From: Elephas maximus indicus
Taxonomy: Eukaryota; Chordata; Mammalia; Proboscidea; Elephantidae
Direction: 5' to 3'
NCBI RefSeq assembly: GCF_024166365.1
Contig: NC_064824.1
Span: forward strand, 48,398,608-48,462,607
Length of the DNA stretch: 64,000 bases
Below the pieces are notes generated by a model that saw only the letters and a list, made by a program, of their open reading frames with translations, searched no databases and was not told the origin of the DNA. This document shows positions 54,164 through 64,000 of this stretch, in pieces; position 1 is the stretch's first letter; each line of letters starts with the position of its first letter. The position numbers were made by a program, and so were the translations under genes.

Positions 54164-54853
54164 AGGTGCCAGTGAGTCAATCCCAACTCATAGTGACCCT
54201 ATGCACAACAGAACGAAACACTGCCCAGTCCTGAGCCACCCTTACAATCGTTGTTACGCTTGAGTTCATTGTTGCAGCCACTGTGTCAATACACCTCGTT
54301 GAGGGTCTTCCTCTTTTCTGCTGATCCTGTACTTTTCCAAACATGATGTCCTTCTCCAGGGACTGATCCCTCCTGACAACATGTCCAAAGTATGTAAGAC
54401 GCAATCTCACCATCCTTGCTTCTAAGGAGCATTCTGGTTGTACTTCTTCTAAGACAGATTTGTTCCTTCTTTTGGCAGTCCATGGTATATTCAATATTCT
54501 TTGCCAACACCACAATTCAAAGGCGTCAATTCTTCTTCGGTCTTCCTTATTCATTGTCCAGCTTTCACACCCATACGATGCGACTGAAAATACCATGGCT
54601 TGAGTCGGGTGAACCTTAGTCTTCAAGGTGACATCTTTGCTCTTCAACACTTTGAAGAGGTCCTTTGCAGCAGGTTTACCCAATGCAATGCATCTTTTGA
54701 TTTCTTGACTGCTGCTTCCATGGCTGTTGATTGTGGATCCAAGGAAAATGAAATCCTTGACAACTTCAATCTTTTCTCCGTTTATCATGATGTTGCTCAT
54801 TGGTCCAGTTGTGAGGGTTTTAGTTTTCTTTATGTTGAGATGCAATCCAAGGC
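54164..54853 (-). mobile_element. RTE-class LINE, 5'-truncated, well preserved
   Basis: A single open frame of 222 residues (54,177-54,845) runs from HLNIKKTKTLTTGPMSNIM through KDFIFLGSTINSHGSSSQEI to GRPSTRCIDTVAATM. It is the last third of an RTE ORF2 with no break and a long tail repeat, so it is among the youngest RTE copies here. It lacks the RT catalytic box. Confidence 0.94.
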
Positions 54854-55550
54854 TGATCTAATATTGACTCAGATCTTTTAGGTAGAAACTGAGCAAAGGG
54901 CAAAGTGTTACAAGTAGCGGGGAAGCCTTTTTAAGACACATACATCTTAAAGCAGATCCATATGCCAATAGCCTGAATTCGACTCAGCTTCAAATCAGGT
55001 ACTGTGCAAAGTGCTAGGGTTTTAAAGATGGTCATGTCATTATTGATAATAATAATTGCTAACATCTACTGAGAACTTCTGGGCATTTTATAAACCTTTT
55101 TCATTTTGCCAACAACCATATGAAACATAAGTATTATCCCCATTTTGCCAATGAGGAGTCTAAGACTTAAAGAAGTAACAGAAAATCAAGCTTGTAACAT
55201 GTGGTAAGGTTGCTGTTATGCTCTACTTTCAACCACGAAACTAAAGTCTTCAAATTGTGTTCTATGGCACATGGCGAGGAGGGAGGTCGATGCCCAAACT
55301 GGATTGAGAAATGCCGAACACTGGATTCCCTTTTGGAGATTCACAATCCCATCAGTATATTAAGAGTTCTGATAAATCTTGAAGGGAAGATTGAAGGACA
55401 CTTTAAAAAAAAAAAAAAACAAATTTTATTCAACGTGGATTTTATCAAACTAACTTGACCATTAAATCATTTTTTTATGGAACAGCTATGAAACCTTGAG
55501 TTGATTCTAAGGGGACAATTTGAGTAATGCTTTGTTAAATTATACTATAT
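54854..55550. other. Intergenic DNA with a MIR-like stretch
   Basis: 55,045-55,215 ('attgctaacatctactgaga', 'ccattttgccaatgaggagt') is MIR-like; the rest is unassigned. Confidence 0.5.
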
Positions 55551-55743
55551 CCTTGGCGCAAACACTTAAGTATTTGGCTAATAACATAAATGCTGGTCCA
55601 CCCAGAGGTGCCTCAGGAGAAAGCCTGCTGATCTACTTCCCAAAAAATCACAGTCATTGAAAATCCTGTGGATCTCAGTTGTATCCAGACACACATGGAG
55701 TCGCCATGAGCCAAAATTGACTTAACAGCAACTGGTTAGTTTG
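55551..55743 (+). mobile_element. Afrotherian SINE, diverged
   Basis: 'atccttggcgcaaacactta', 'cacacatggagtcgccatga', TTAACAGCAACTGG. Confidence 0.82.
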
Positions 55744-58700
55744 TTTAATGTAAAAGTTATTATTTATTGAGTGTTTATCATGCACTCAAGTATTTGTCGC
55801 ACGTGAGATGCGGCACTCTGTGCCTTGGACACTTCATGTAAATCTACACAGCAATGATAAGAGATATATTTTACGTATTTATCTCCTTCACTAGATGATA
55901 ATAAACTCCTCCCAGGCCTCCCCATACACACACACATCCTCCATTAAGTGCTATGGAGAGGTGGGATACCAGGAGTAATTAGACCACAAAACTGTAGGAT
56001 ACTGAGTAGTCTCCTCTACCTCAAGAGATTAGTGGCTGCTTCTTTCACAGAAGAGCTGAAGATTGAGTTGACTCAGAAAGAGGAGGTGGACTGAGGCAAA
56101 AGGTTGGGTGGAAAAGCCCACAGGCATGAAAAAATTTGAGAGCTAACAACAGTAAAGGACCTATGAAAAGATGAGAAAAATACCAGACATCCGTTCTATT
56201 ATACTCCTCCTTTTGGAAAAGGTCCCCTACACCAAGGTTACACGCCTCTTGCTAAGAATTTGGTAATCTGGTTTGCAGTTCTTTCTTCGGATATTGGAAC
56301 ACTTATAACACGCCCAGCATTGTGCAAGATTCTGGGGAATACAAAGGAATTCTGTAACTTGATTCTAGTTTTCAACTGGTTTGCAATTGTAACATATAAA
56401 CGCTAAAGGAAAACAAATACCCCATCCCTTGCTCAGGTAGTACTACATATTTAAGAGCATGGATTTGATATCAGATGTGAGTTTGAATCCCAAATTCAAG
56501 TTGCTAAAGCTTTCTGATCTCCATTTTCTCATCTGTAAAATGGAGCTGCTGTGAAAGATTTACTACTGTACATCAAGTATTAAACACAGTGGACGGAAAT
56601 CAAAGTGTTTTTAGGGGTCCATGGTGCTCTTTTCTTGAGGAAAGAAAAGCAACAGCTGTTCCTGTCTGCCTACGTCTCTTTCAGAGAGCAATGGCTCCGG
56701 GACTGCAGCCAGGCTTCCATTACAGCTCTCTTAGATGGAAAGAAAGGAATAAAGCAGGATGGTGGACTGGTCAAAATGATGCATAAGCGTGGAAAGAGGA
56801 AGAAAGGAGAAGCCAGGAAAAAAAAACAAGAACAGTGTATCTGAAAACCTTGAAAGGGATATTCTTTTCTCTTTCATCAATATTCATTTCAATTTATTCT
56901 AAATAGTTTGCCCTTGTGTACAATGTAACAAGATAGAATGATCTCACACACAAGGCTCATTTTAATAATATAATATCTACACAGGGTAGTTTGATGATGT
57001 TGGGTATACAAAGCCAGGGTTAATTCATTCCTCTTGGGGCTTAAACTTCACCAGATGAATGATAAATAAAAACAAGCTTCATCTCCAATAAAAATAAAAC
57101 AAACAAAAAAATGTTTGTTCAGATCTTATATCGCTTGGTCCTTTAACGAATTGGAATGAAAATATGATTGCCTTTTGGGAGGCTGACCTCAGCTGTTTTT
57201 CAACCATCTGAAAAATAAAACCTCTAAATTTGGTGCCCATATTCAAAATAACACTTTCTCAGGTATATGAACAGCAGCAGGCAGGTTAGCTTGTCATGGA
57301 AAGTGAACCATCTTAAAGTTATCAGGAGAAGCAGGACTGAGTTTTTGCCTTGACTCTTACTAGCTCTGTGAGCTTGGGCATTTGTAATGGGTCTGACACA
57401 CACAAGGCACTCAAAATGTTAGTTCTAATCATATTTCCCTTTAGCTTTCTGAGACTCTATTTCTCCATTTCCGCAAATGTAAAAATGAAGGTAATAATAT
57501 TAACCAAAAAATTATAGAATGTTTTGTAGCAGTTAAATGAGCTAATACACACACACATATATATAAATGCTTTTGAACAGTAAATGTGAAGTAAAATAAT
57601 AATATTATTAGTATTAATATTGCCTTCTGATTTTTAAGCTCTAATTAGAAGAGTCGATTATCAGGGGTGATGGTGGGAGAGGAGAATATAACTAGATAAC
57701 TTAAAAAAATCTAGAAGCTGGATGAAGCCCCGGCAATTGCATGCAACCACCTTTGATGTGCACTATACTATGCTTCTTGTTTCCCCCGGAATCGTGCAAA
57801 GTGTGATAAGGAGGGATCTGGGCTGCCGTGGCTTGGTTGGTTGTTGGTTTGTAACAGGATAGAAAAAGTAAGAACAAGTAAATCAAATAAGTCTAAGTCT
57901 CTCTCTCACTTATTTTGGTTATATTATTTTCTGAACTGCACATAAGAGAGACAGGTAGTTGCTGAGTGGCATTTTTGTGGCCTCATCTCCTTCCCGCTAT
58001 CCTGAAGATACCACAAGCATCCAGTTTTTGCAAGCCTTCTTCTGTGGTCTCTGATTTGATCTGCCCTCCTCCTAGGGACAATGTGGCCAAAGGGCCCAGG
58101 TTTTTTAAGGCTCAGTTTCCAAAAATACTCTGCCCAATTTCAGTCCGTGTGCTACAACCTGTTTCTCTTTTCTTCCACACCCTCTTAATTGAAATTCAGA
58201 GTTGATTGTTTTGTTCCTACAGAGTTTTTAACGTTGGACAATTTACATCCTGAATTTACCCAGCTAATGATTCACTTTTTTTTTTTTTTTTTTTTTATCT
58301 TGCATCCCCCTGCCAAATTATTCTTCTCGAAAGTGGTATGCTCATCAAGTCATTCCACACCTTAGGCACTTGCAGAAGACATCTTATATATAAAGTTCAA
58401 ACTTTCTCCCTCAATCTCAGTCACAGGCTGTTTCCTCAACGGGCTGGGTGCAGCTTGTCTTTCTAACTTTATCATCCCTTATTCCCCTTTTCTGTATCCA
58501 CCTAAATTGTCAGCTGTCCAACTCCAGAACAGTCATATCAACAAACTGGGCTTCTTTTGCCTCTCACCATTTCCCTTTTCTGAGACATTTTTCCCTCTCC
58601 TTTCTAATATCTCAGTTGTACAGTTCCTCAATGAAATTTCTACAAACATATTGACAAGTTTAAACGCAGTAGGTTATAATAAAAATACTAACAACTCATC

Positions 58701-58958
58701 AGCACGGACACTGAACCATCAGGATGGTTCTAGCCATAGTGCTAGAACTGGGTTATAGAGCATTCCTGCTTTGCCAGTCATTAATCTTTCAGTTGCTGGA
58801 TCCAAAGAAGGTCCAGGGAGGAGGCTAGGAATTCCTGGTGGAGAGGCAGAACTGGCTGGAATAGCAGAGGCACTGAGGTGGAGATGGGGGAAGACTGCAA
58901 CTATTCGCCAATTGTCACAAAAATATTTCAATATCTAACAACTCATCTGGCCATCCAA
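55744..58958. other. Intergenic DNA with scattered old repeats
   Basis: MIR-like pieces at about 56,450-56,585 ('gtttgaatcccaaattcaag', 'ttctcatctgtaaaatggag') and 57,345-57,625; a weak L2-like stretch at 58,330-58,640; a T-run at 58,278-58,297. No gene recognised. Confidence 0.5.
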
Positions 58959-59156
58959 CATCCTTGGGTGGTACAAACAGTTAATCCACTTGGCTGCTAA
59001 CTGAAAGTTTGGAGGTTCCAGTCTACCCAGAGGTGCCTTGGAAGAAAGGCCTGGTGATTTACTTCTGAAAAATCAGCCATTGAAACCTATGGAGCACAGT
59101 TCTACTCTGACACATTTGGGGTTGTCATGAGTTGGAAATGATTTGATGCCAACTGG
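58959..59156 (+). mobile_element. Afrotherian SINE
   Basis: 'tccttgggtggtacaaacag', 'aaggcctggtgatttacttc', diverged tail 'gttgtcatgagttggaaatg'. Confidence 0.88.
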
Positions 59157-61555
59157 ACTAATTATGAGCATTTAAAGATCATACCAATTGAATATCAGTG
59201 CCAGGCCTTGCTCCAGATTCAAATGAAGTCTTTTCCAACAACCTTAGAAGCAGTAGTTTCTCCTTCCTATAAGTTCTTTTAGTACTTTGTGCTCATACTA
59301 TCCACAAGGCACATTTACAGCCTTGCATTGTTAACTGTCTTTTGAGGACTATTATATAAGTCATCCCCTCAAGATGGTGATCTTTTCTGAAATAAGAGTT
59401 GTACTGTATCTTTTGTCTCTCCCAAAAACTTGTCCAATACTTATTAATAAGGACTGATTGATTGAATCATTAAGAACTATTGTCATCATAATTATGCCAG
59501 TCACTTTGAGAGTAGCAGCCATCTTTGAGACTCTGATAAGAGCTATGGACTCTCTTCCCTAAAATATTCATATACATCTGCACGTACACAGAAAATTATT
59601 TGTAAAATTTCAGGTATTTCACTTATTCTGTAAGCTATTCATAGACTCCTGGGAGACCGTGGAACCTAAGTTAAAGACCTTGGCTTAAATGGAATTTTAT
59701 GGAGCTAAAACATGAACCTAAAGAATTAACTTTAATGTGACCTTGGGAGTTCAGTGAGGGAGATACTTCAGGAGAATTCATCCTTTTTACTCCTTAGATC
59801 ATAATATCTAAGTGGCTATATCATTGCATCTATCTGGGAGGCAGAGGAGCAGCAGAGCCTACATGCTCACTGTGGCCATCCAGTCTTCTTCTGGAATATT
59901 GTACTATCGACTGAGGGTTTCAGCTAAAGCACACTCATTACCAGTAATATTCATGGATATGAAATAACAAACACCAGGTAACAATTTGGAAAGGGGTTAT
60001 CTTTGACTAGGTGAAGTGATTAATAAGCACCATGTGCCAAACTGTGAAGAGTGTGATTCATGTCTAACTAGGAGGAAAAGACGACATATGAAAATTCGAG
60101 AACAATTTTGTCTTAAGACTTTTTTTGTCAACAAAACCAACCTTGGTACATAAAGTGTAGACTTGATGTATAAAATAATAACGACATCATTGTCACTAAA
60201 ACTCTGTGTGGAATCGACTCCCACTGACTTACGCATCATGACTCAAAGAGATGGGAATTCCATTAACTCCCTGAGGTAGTTAGCAAGCCTCCTTGTAATA
60301 ATCTTTCTGGAAGAAAAGAGAGAACTTATTCACAAGGGAAGTTCCCTGCTATGGCACAGACGTGAAAGTCTAGAAAAATTGCGTTTTCTCGTATTTCATA
60401 TGGATTTGCTTTACTTCTTGGGAAAAAAAGTAGAAAATCTTTTATATACTGTTTATCTGGTCTATATTGTCTAAAACGTCTTGAAGCACACTACCACTAC
60501 AAACACATTAGACATGAATAGTGAAGAAGACACCAGAAGAAAGTAATATGGAAAAAAAATAGTTCACACCTGCTAATTAAGATTAAAGCCAAAGTGTGCT
60601 TTTCTGGCCAAAAAATCAGAGTAATATTACTGAGATGCAAAAAGTCACTCTTTTCCAAGAAATGGCTAGAGAAATTACATCAGTTCTCTGGACATATGTA
60701 GGAGAGAGGGTGTGCAATTGATTCAGCGTAACCCTATTTTTCCCTCTGTTTTGACGACTGTGATAACATACTGAAGTGTCTAAAGGGTAGAATTCTCTTT
60801 AAGACATTCTGTATAGCACTGTGCCCTATTTGTACCTCGTGTGGATAGATACTTCCTGAAAACACAATGATGGTAATATGAGTTACAGCGGAGCTTACAT
60901 AGTACAGGGAAATCACATCAGGAGAAGCATCTTCCCTAGTCCTATTTTGCGTCTAATTTACAACATACCCTCAAAACCAAGCTACCGGAAGCAAAGACTT
61001 AGGATAAGGAGGGTGAGATCGGGAGTTGGAGGGAGAGGTGGAGCAAAGGGCGACTTGGCTACCTTTTCCTCCTTCTTGATTTGTGACAGTCTGTGTGTGT
61101 GAGTGAGAGGCAAAATTTCTCTCCGAAAGCCTGCCTTTGTTATCGGACACTGAATCTAATCAATATCAAGCACACTGTTTTAGTGCTTACGTCCATTCTC
61201 TTCACCAAAGGACATCTGGCCTTTGTGGATAGAGTGGCTACCATAGCAACCAAAGTGGTGAATTCCATACAGGAGTGACCTGTGATTATTCGTTGAATAA
61301 AGTAATATGAACCTACTTACAGGCTTGACTTCACTCTTTTTCTACTTATCCCCACAGTCTTAGCCCTAAGATGCCCTGCTCCCTGGGAGAACCATAGCTG
61401 TGTCTGAAGGGAAAAAAAAAAAAAGACAGCTCAAAGAATTATAGACTATCAAATAAAATCTGGAAATATTGGGAAGCTTTCAAGTGGAACTGTGGTAACT
61501 TTTCCAGACTCAAAAAACAAAATAAGGCCTTAATAGAACTATGGGTTACAGGTTG
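59157..61555. other. Intergenic DNA, nothing recognised
   Basis: AT-rich and apparently unique by eye. No CpG cluster, conserved-looking exon or repeat family seen. Confidence 0.4.
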
Positions 61556-61996
61556 GTATTGATTGCATTGTGTCCCCCCAGAAGATACGCTGAACCCCTA
61601 ACCCCTGGTACCTGAGACCATGACCTTGTTTGAGATAGGGTGTTTGAAAATGTTATCAGTTAATACGAGGTTGTACCAGAGTTAGAGTGGGTCCTAATTC
61701 AATCCGAATGGTGTGCTATAAAAAGACACAGGGATTCAGAAACAGAGAGAAGACAGCCATGTGACCATGGAGTTATGCTGCAGGTACAAGCCAACAGAAG
61801 GCTGAGGCAGGCTATCTGAAGCTAGAGGAAGAAAGAAGAAAGGGTCTTTCCCTTGGGCCTTCAGAGAGAACATAGCACTGCTAATGCCCTGAATTCCATC
61901 TACTAGCCCCCAAAACTGTGAGGCAGTAAATTTCTGTTCTATAAGCCACCCAATTTGTGGTACTTTGTTTCATCAGCCCTAGGAAACCATTACACA
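61556..61996 (+). mobile_element. MLT1-type LTR
   Basis: 'ttgcattgtgtccccccaga', 'gggtcctaattcaatccgaa', 'gaagacagccatgtgaccat', 'ccacccaatttgtggtactt'. Diverged, same direction as the 44.9 kb copy. Confidence 0.83.
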
Positions 61997-62987
61997 GGTT
62001 ATCATCAAAAAAATTTCATGAATCCTATTTGTATGTGTCTTCACAAAGCACAGTCAAGTAACGCAGGTGAAATTAGTCACTGTCTTTATGAAGATTTGCT
62101 GTTTTCAATTCCCTGGCAAAACAGATTTATGGATCTCGTACTGAATTTCCCCTCATTATGTGGAAAGTGAGCTCAGGTTATTTTATTTGAGAATTCAAGA
62201 AAGAAGCATCTCAGATAGTTGAGAGAACTCGATGACCATTCTGTATAAAAGTTAAAGAAACAGGAAGAGAAAGAGGGAGAAGAGGAAAAGAGAGAACAGG
62301 AAGGAAGAGGAAGAAAAACTATATTACTGAGCTTGGTACCGTTCTTTTACAAAAGTTCACTCGCACAATAAATTTCCCCCAATATGCACACTTCCAAGTC
62401 CAGTTTTGGATTCATGATACTAAGTGCAATCTGGCTACAATCTCTTTCTGATTTAATTTCCCAGAGCTCCCTTACATTAATCACTTCAGTCCTTTCAGTC
62501 TAATTAACCCAACAAATTCCTATCTTCTGCCTTTATTCACAGACTCTCAGAGCTGGAGAATTCAGGTCATAGAGTCCAACTTGTCCACCAGATGCCTGAA
62601 TTCTCTTGACATATCTTCGTTTGCTGAATGAAGAATAAGATATTGGGCTGAAATCTTACTTGATTGAACTGTTGCTAATTTTTCCCATAAACCCCTTACA
62701 CAAAACTGCTCTGAGGGAAAAGTCAGAAAGAAGAAATAAGCACACTCTAGTTTAAACTCAAAGTTAACTTCTTCTCACTTATTAATTATATATTTTGAAA
62801 TATTTAAACCTGATTACAAAACATTAAGTCTAGAGTTATCTCACTTTTGTTCTGTCCATCCGTCCATCTGTCTATACTATATTGATTTAGTCCCTACCCA
62901 AAAATATATGTAAAGTGTCTCTATAAGTAAGGTTATGAGTACTTTTTATTTTGTACCTTTGTTTGGCACTGGGGGGGCTTATTCGTA
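61997..62987. other. Intergenic DNA, nothing recognised
   Basis: A purine-rich GA stretch lies at 62,258-62,316. Otherwise nothing supported. Confidence 0.45.
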
Positions 62988-63162
62988 TGTTATGCCAATT
63001 GAGTTAGATGTCCCCTGAGACCATGGTCCCCAGCCCTCTTGGCAGTAATCTTTACAGGAGTAGATCGCTGTGCCTTTCTCCTACAGAGCCACTGGGTGGG
63101 TTTGAACAGACAACCTTTTAGTTAGCAGTCAAGTGCTTAACCATTGTGCCACCAGGTTCCTT
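62988..63162 (-). mobile_element. Afrotherian SINE, diverged
   Basis: 'acaggagtagatcgctgtgc', 'acaaccttttagttagcagt', 'attgtgccaccaggttcc'. Confidence 0.87.
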
Positions 63163-63205
63163 GGAATGTTTATATACATGCTAACAGAACTGAGGTGACA
63201 GTTAC

Positions 63206-63809
63206 TGTGATGCTTAGGATTATGTGTCAACTTGGCTGGGCCATGATTCTCGGTGTTTATATGTGACCATCCCCATGATGGGATCTGCTGTGAGTAGCCA
63301 AAAAGTTGAAAAGGAGCTTCCTTGGGCATGTAGCCTGCATCCAAGTATAAGTGGACATTCTGGCTTTTGTCCTCTCTGGATCCTGCAGCTGCCTCCAGTT
63401 CGTCTGACCACCGGTTCTTGGGACTTGAGCTAACAGCTTACCTGCTGATCCTGGGATTCATTGATCTTCACAGCCTGCGAATAAGAACCCTCCGCTCTGA
63501 CCTGCTGATCTTGGGTTTACCAGCCCCTGCAGCTACGTGAAACAGGAGAAGGCTTTCAGTCTTGCCTGCTGATCTTCATCATCCTTCACAGCCTGTGACC
63601 AAGACCCCTGCTCTCCGACCTGCCAATCTTGGGTTCACCAGCCCCTGAAGCTACAGGAATCGGGAGAAGCCTCTATCGTGATCCAGGGACTTGGGACATT
63701 CCAGCCTCTATAATCACATGAGCTGTTTCCTTGATATAAATCCCTAACTCTCCCTGTATATTTATACACTTTACTGGTTTTGCTTCTCTAGAGAACCCAG
63801 CCTAAGACA
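63206..63809 (+). mobile_element. ERVL-type LTR, 5' LTR of a provirus
   Basis: About 604 bp from TGTGATGC to AAGACA. 'attatgtgtcaacttggctg' near the start and 'ctagagaacccagcctaaga' at the end follow the MLT2/ERVL LTR plan. It is directly followed by a primer-binding site, so it is a 5' LTR and not a solo LTR. Confidence 0.83.
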
Positions 63810-63811
63810 TT

Positions 63812-63826
63812 TGGTACCGAGAGTGG
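63812..63826 (+). promoter_or_regulatory. Retroviral primer-binding site
   Basis: TGGTACCGAGAGTGG starts two bases after the LTR. It begins TGG, the complement of a tRNA CCA end, and resembles the tRNA-Leu site of ERVL elements. Confidence 0.65.
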
Positions 63827-64000
63827 TTCTAGAGAAACAAAATTGTGAGGATGACTTTTCTAAATTGGTTCTGAAGTCTGAATAGTGTTAAAGATGTTGA
63901 TGATTCTGCTTCTAGTAGTAAAGAGGGCTCTGTTAATCCATGGAGTGAGGTGGCAATTCAAATATGCAAAATATCACCAGGTATTGGTGAAAGGTGAGGC
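63827..64000 (+). mobile_element. ERVL internal leader, cut by window edge
   Basis: Sequence after the primer-binding site, with no reading frame of note yet. Any gag or pol remnants would lie beyond the window. Confidence 0.6.

Noticed and set aside
54177-54845. 222-residue frame on the minus strand
   Set aside because: It is the C-terminal third of an RTE ORF2 without the RT active site; not a host gene.

Overview
This is mammalian genomic DNA, most likely from an afrotherian and probably an elephant. That call rests on the repeats: many copies of a tRNA-derived SINE whose tail reads roughly 'tatagggtcgctatgagtcg', several RTE-class LINE copies with the same tail plus AAC repeats, and a second SINE with a tRNA-Gly-like head. 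The species is an inference; the clade is well supported by repeat content as I know it. There is no bacterial, viral-genome or CRISPR signature.

Two protein-coding genes lie head-to-tail on the minus strand. NMI (N-myc and STAT interactor) has seven coding exons between 46,562 and 34,394, and a CpG-rich promoter with a probable non-coding first exon near 52.3-52.8 kb. RBM43 has three main coding exons between 25,537 and 21,196, and a CpG-rich promoter near 30.8-31.7 kb that probably supplies the ATG. All internal exons join in frame with canonical splice sites: NMI gives 312 residues, and RBM43 gives 349 if the ATG at 31,275 is used. In human the same pair sits together near TNFAIP6, which is not seen here and would lie beyond the right edge. 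NMI is a cytoplasmic adaptor in interferon/STAT and Myc signalling; RBM43 is a small RRM-like protein. Both share a duplicated two-exon module with identical intron phases, so the pair looks like an old tandem duplication.

Layout: 1-5.3 kb, a nearly complete but broken L1 (ORF2 and 3' UTR). 5.3-21 kb, gene-free DNA with SINEs, LTR-like repeats, a long reverse-strand RTE LINE (13.4-16.8 kb) and a local direct duplication (17.4/18.3 kb). 21.2-31.7 kb, RBM43. 31.7-34.4 kb, a short intergenic stretch with a MaLR-type element and a SINE. 34.4-52.8 kb, NMI, whose introns carry L1, RTE, LTR, MIR and SINE insertions. 52.8-63.2 kb, mostly unassigned intergenic DNA with scattered old repeats. 63.2-64.0 kb, an ERVL-type LTR followed by a primer-binding site, so a provirus continues past the window.

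The most interesting signals are the repeated exon-pair module shared by NMI and RBM43, a probable GC-AG intron that separates the RBM43 start codon from the rest of its CDS, an LTR filling nearly all of NMI intron 5 and ending 9 bp from a splice donor, a STAT site next to a Myc-type E-box in the NMI promoter, and SINEs that look assembled from RTE LINE ends.
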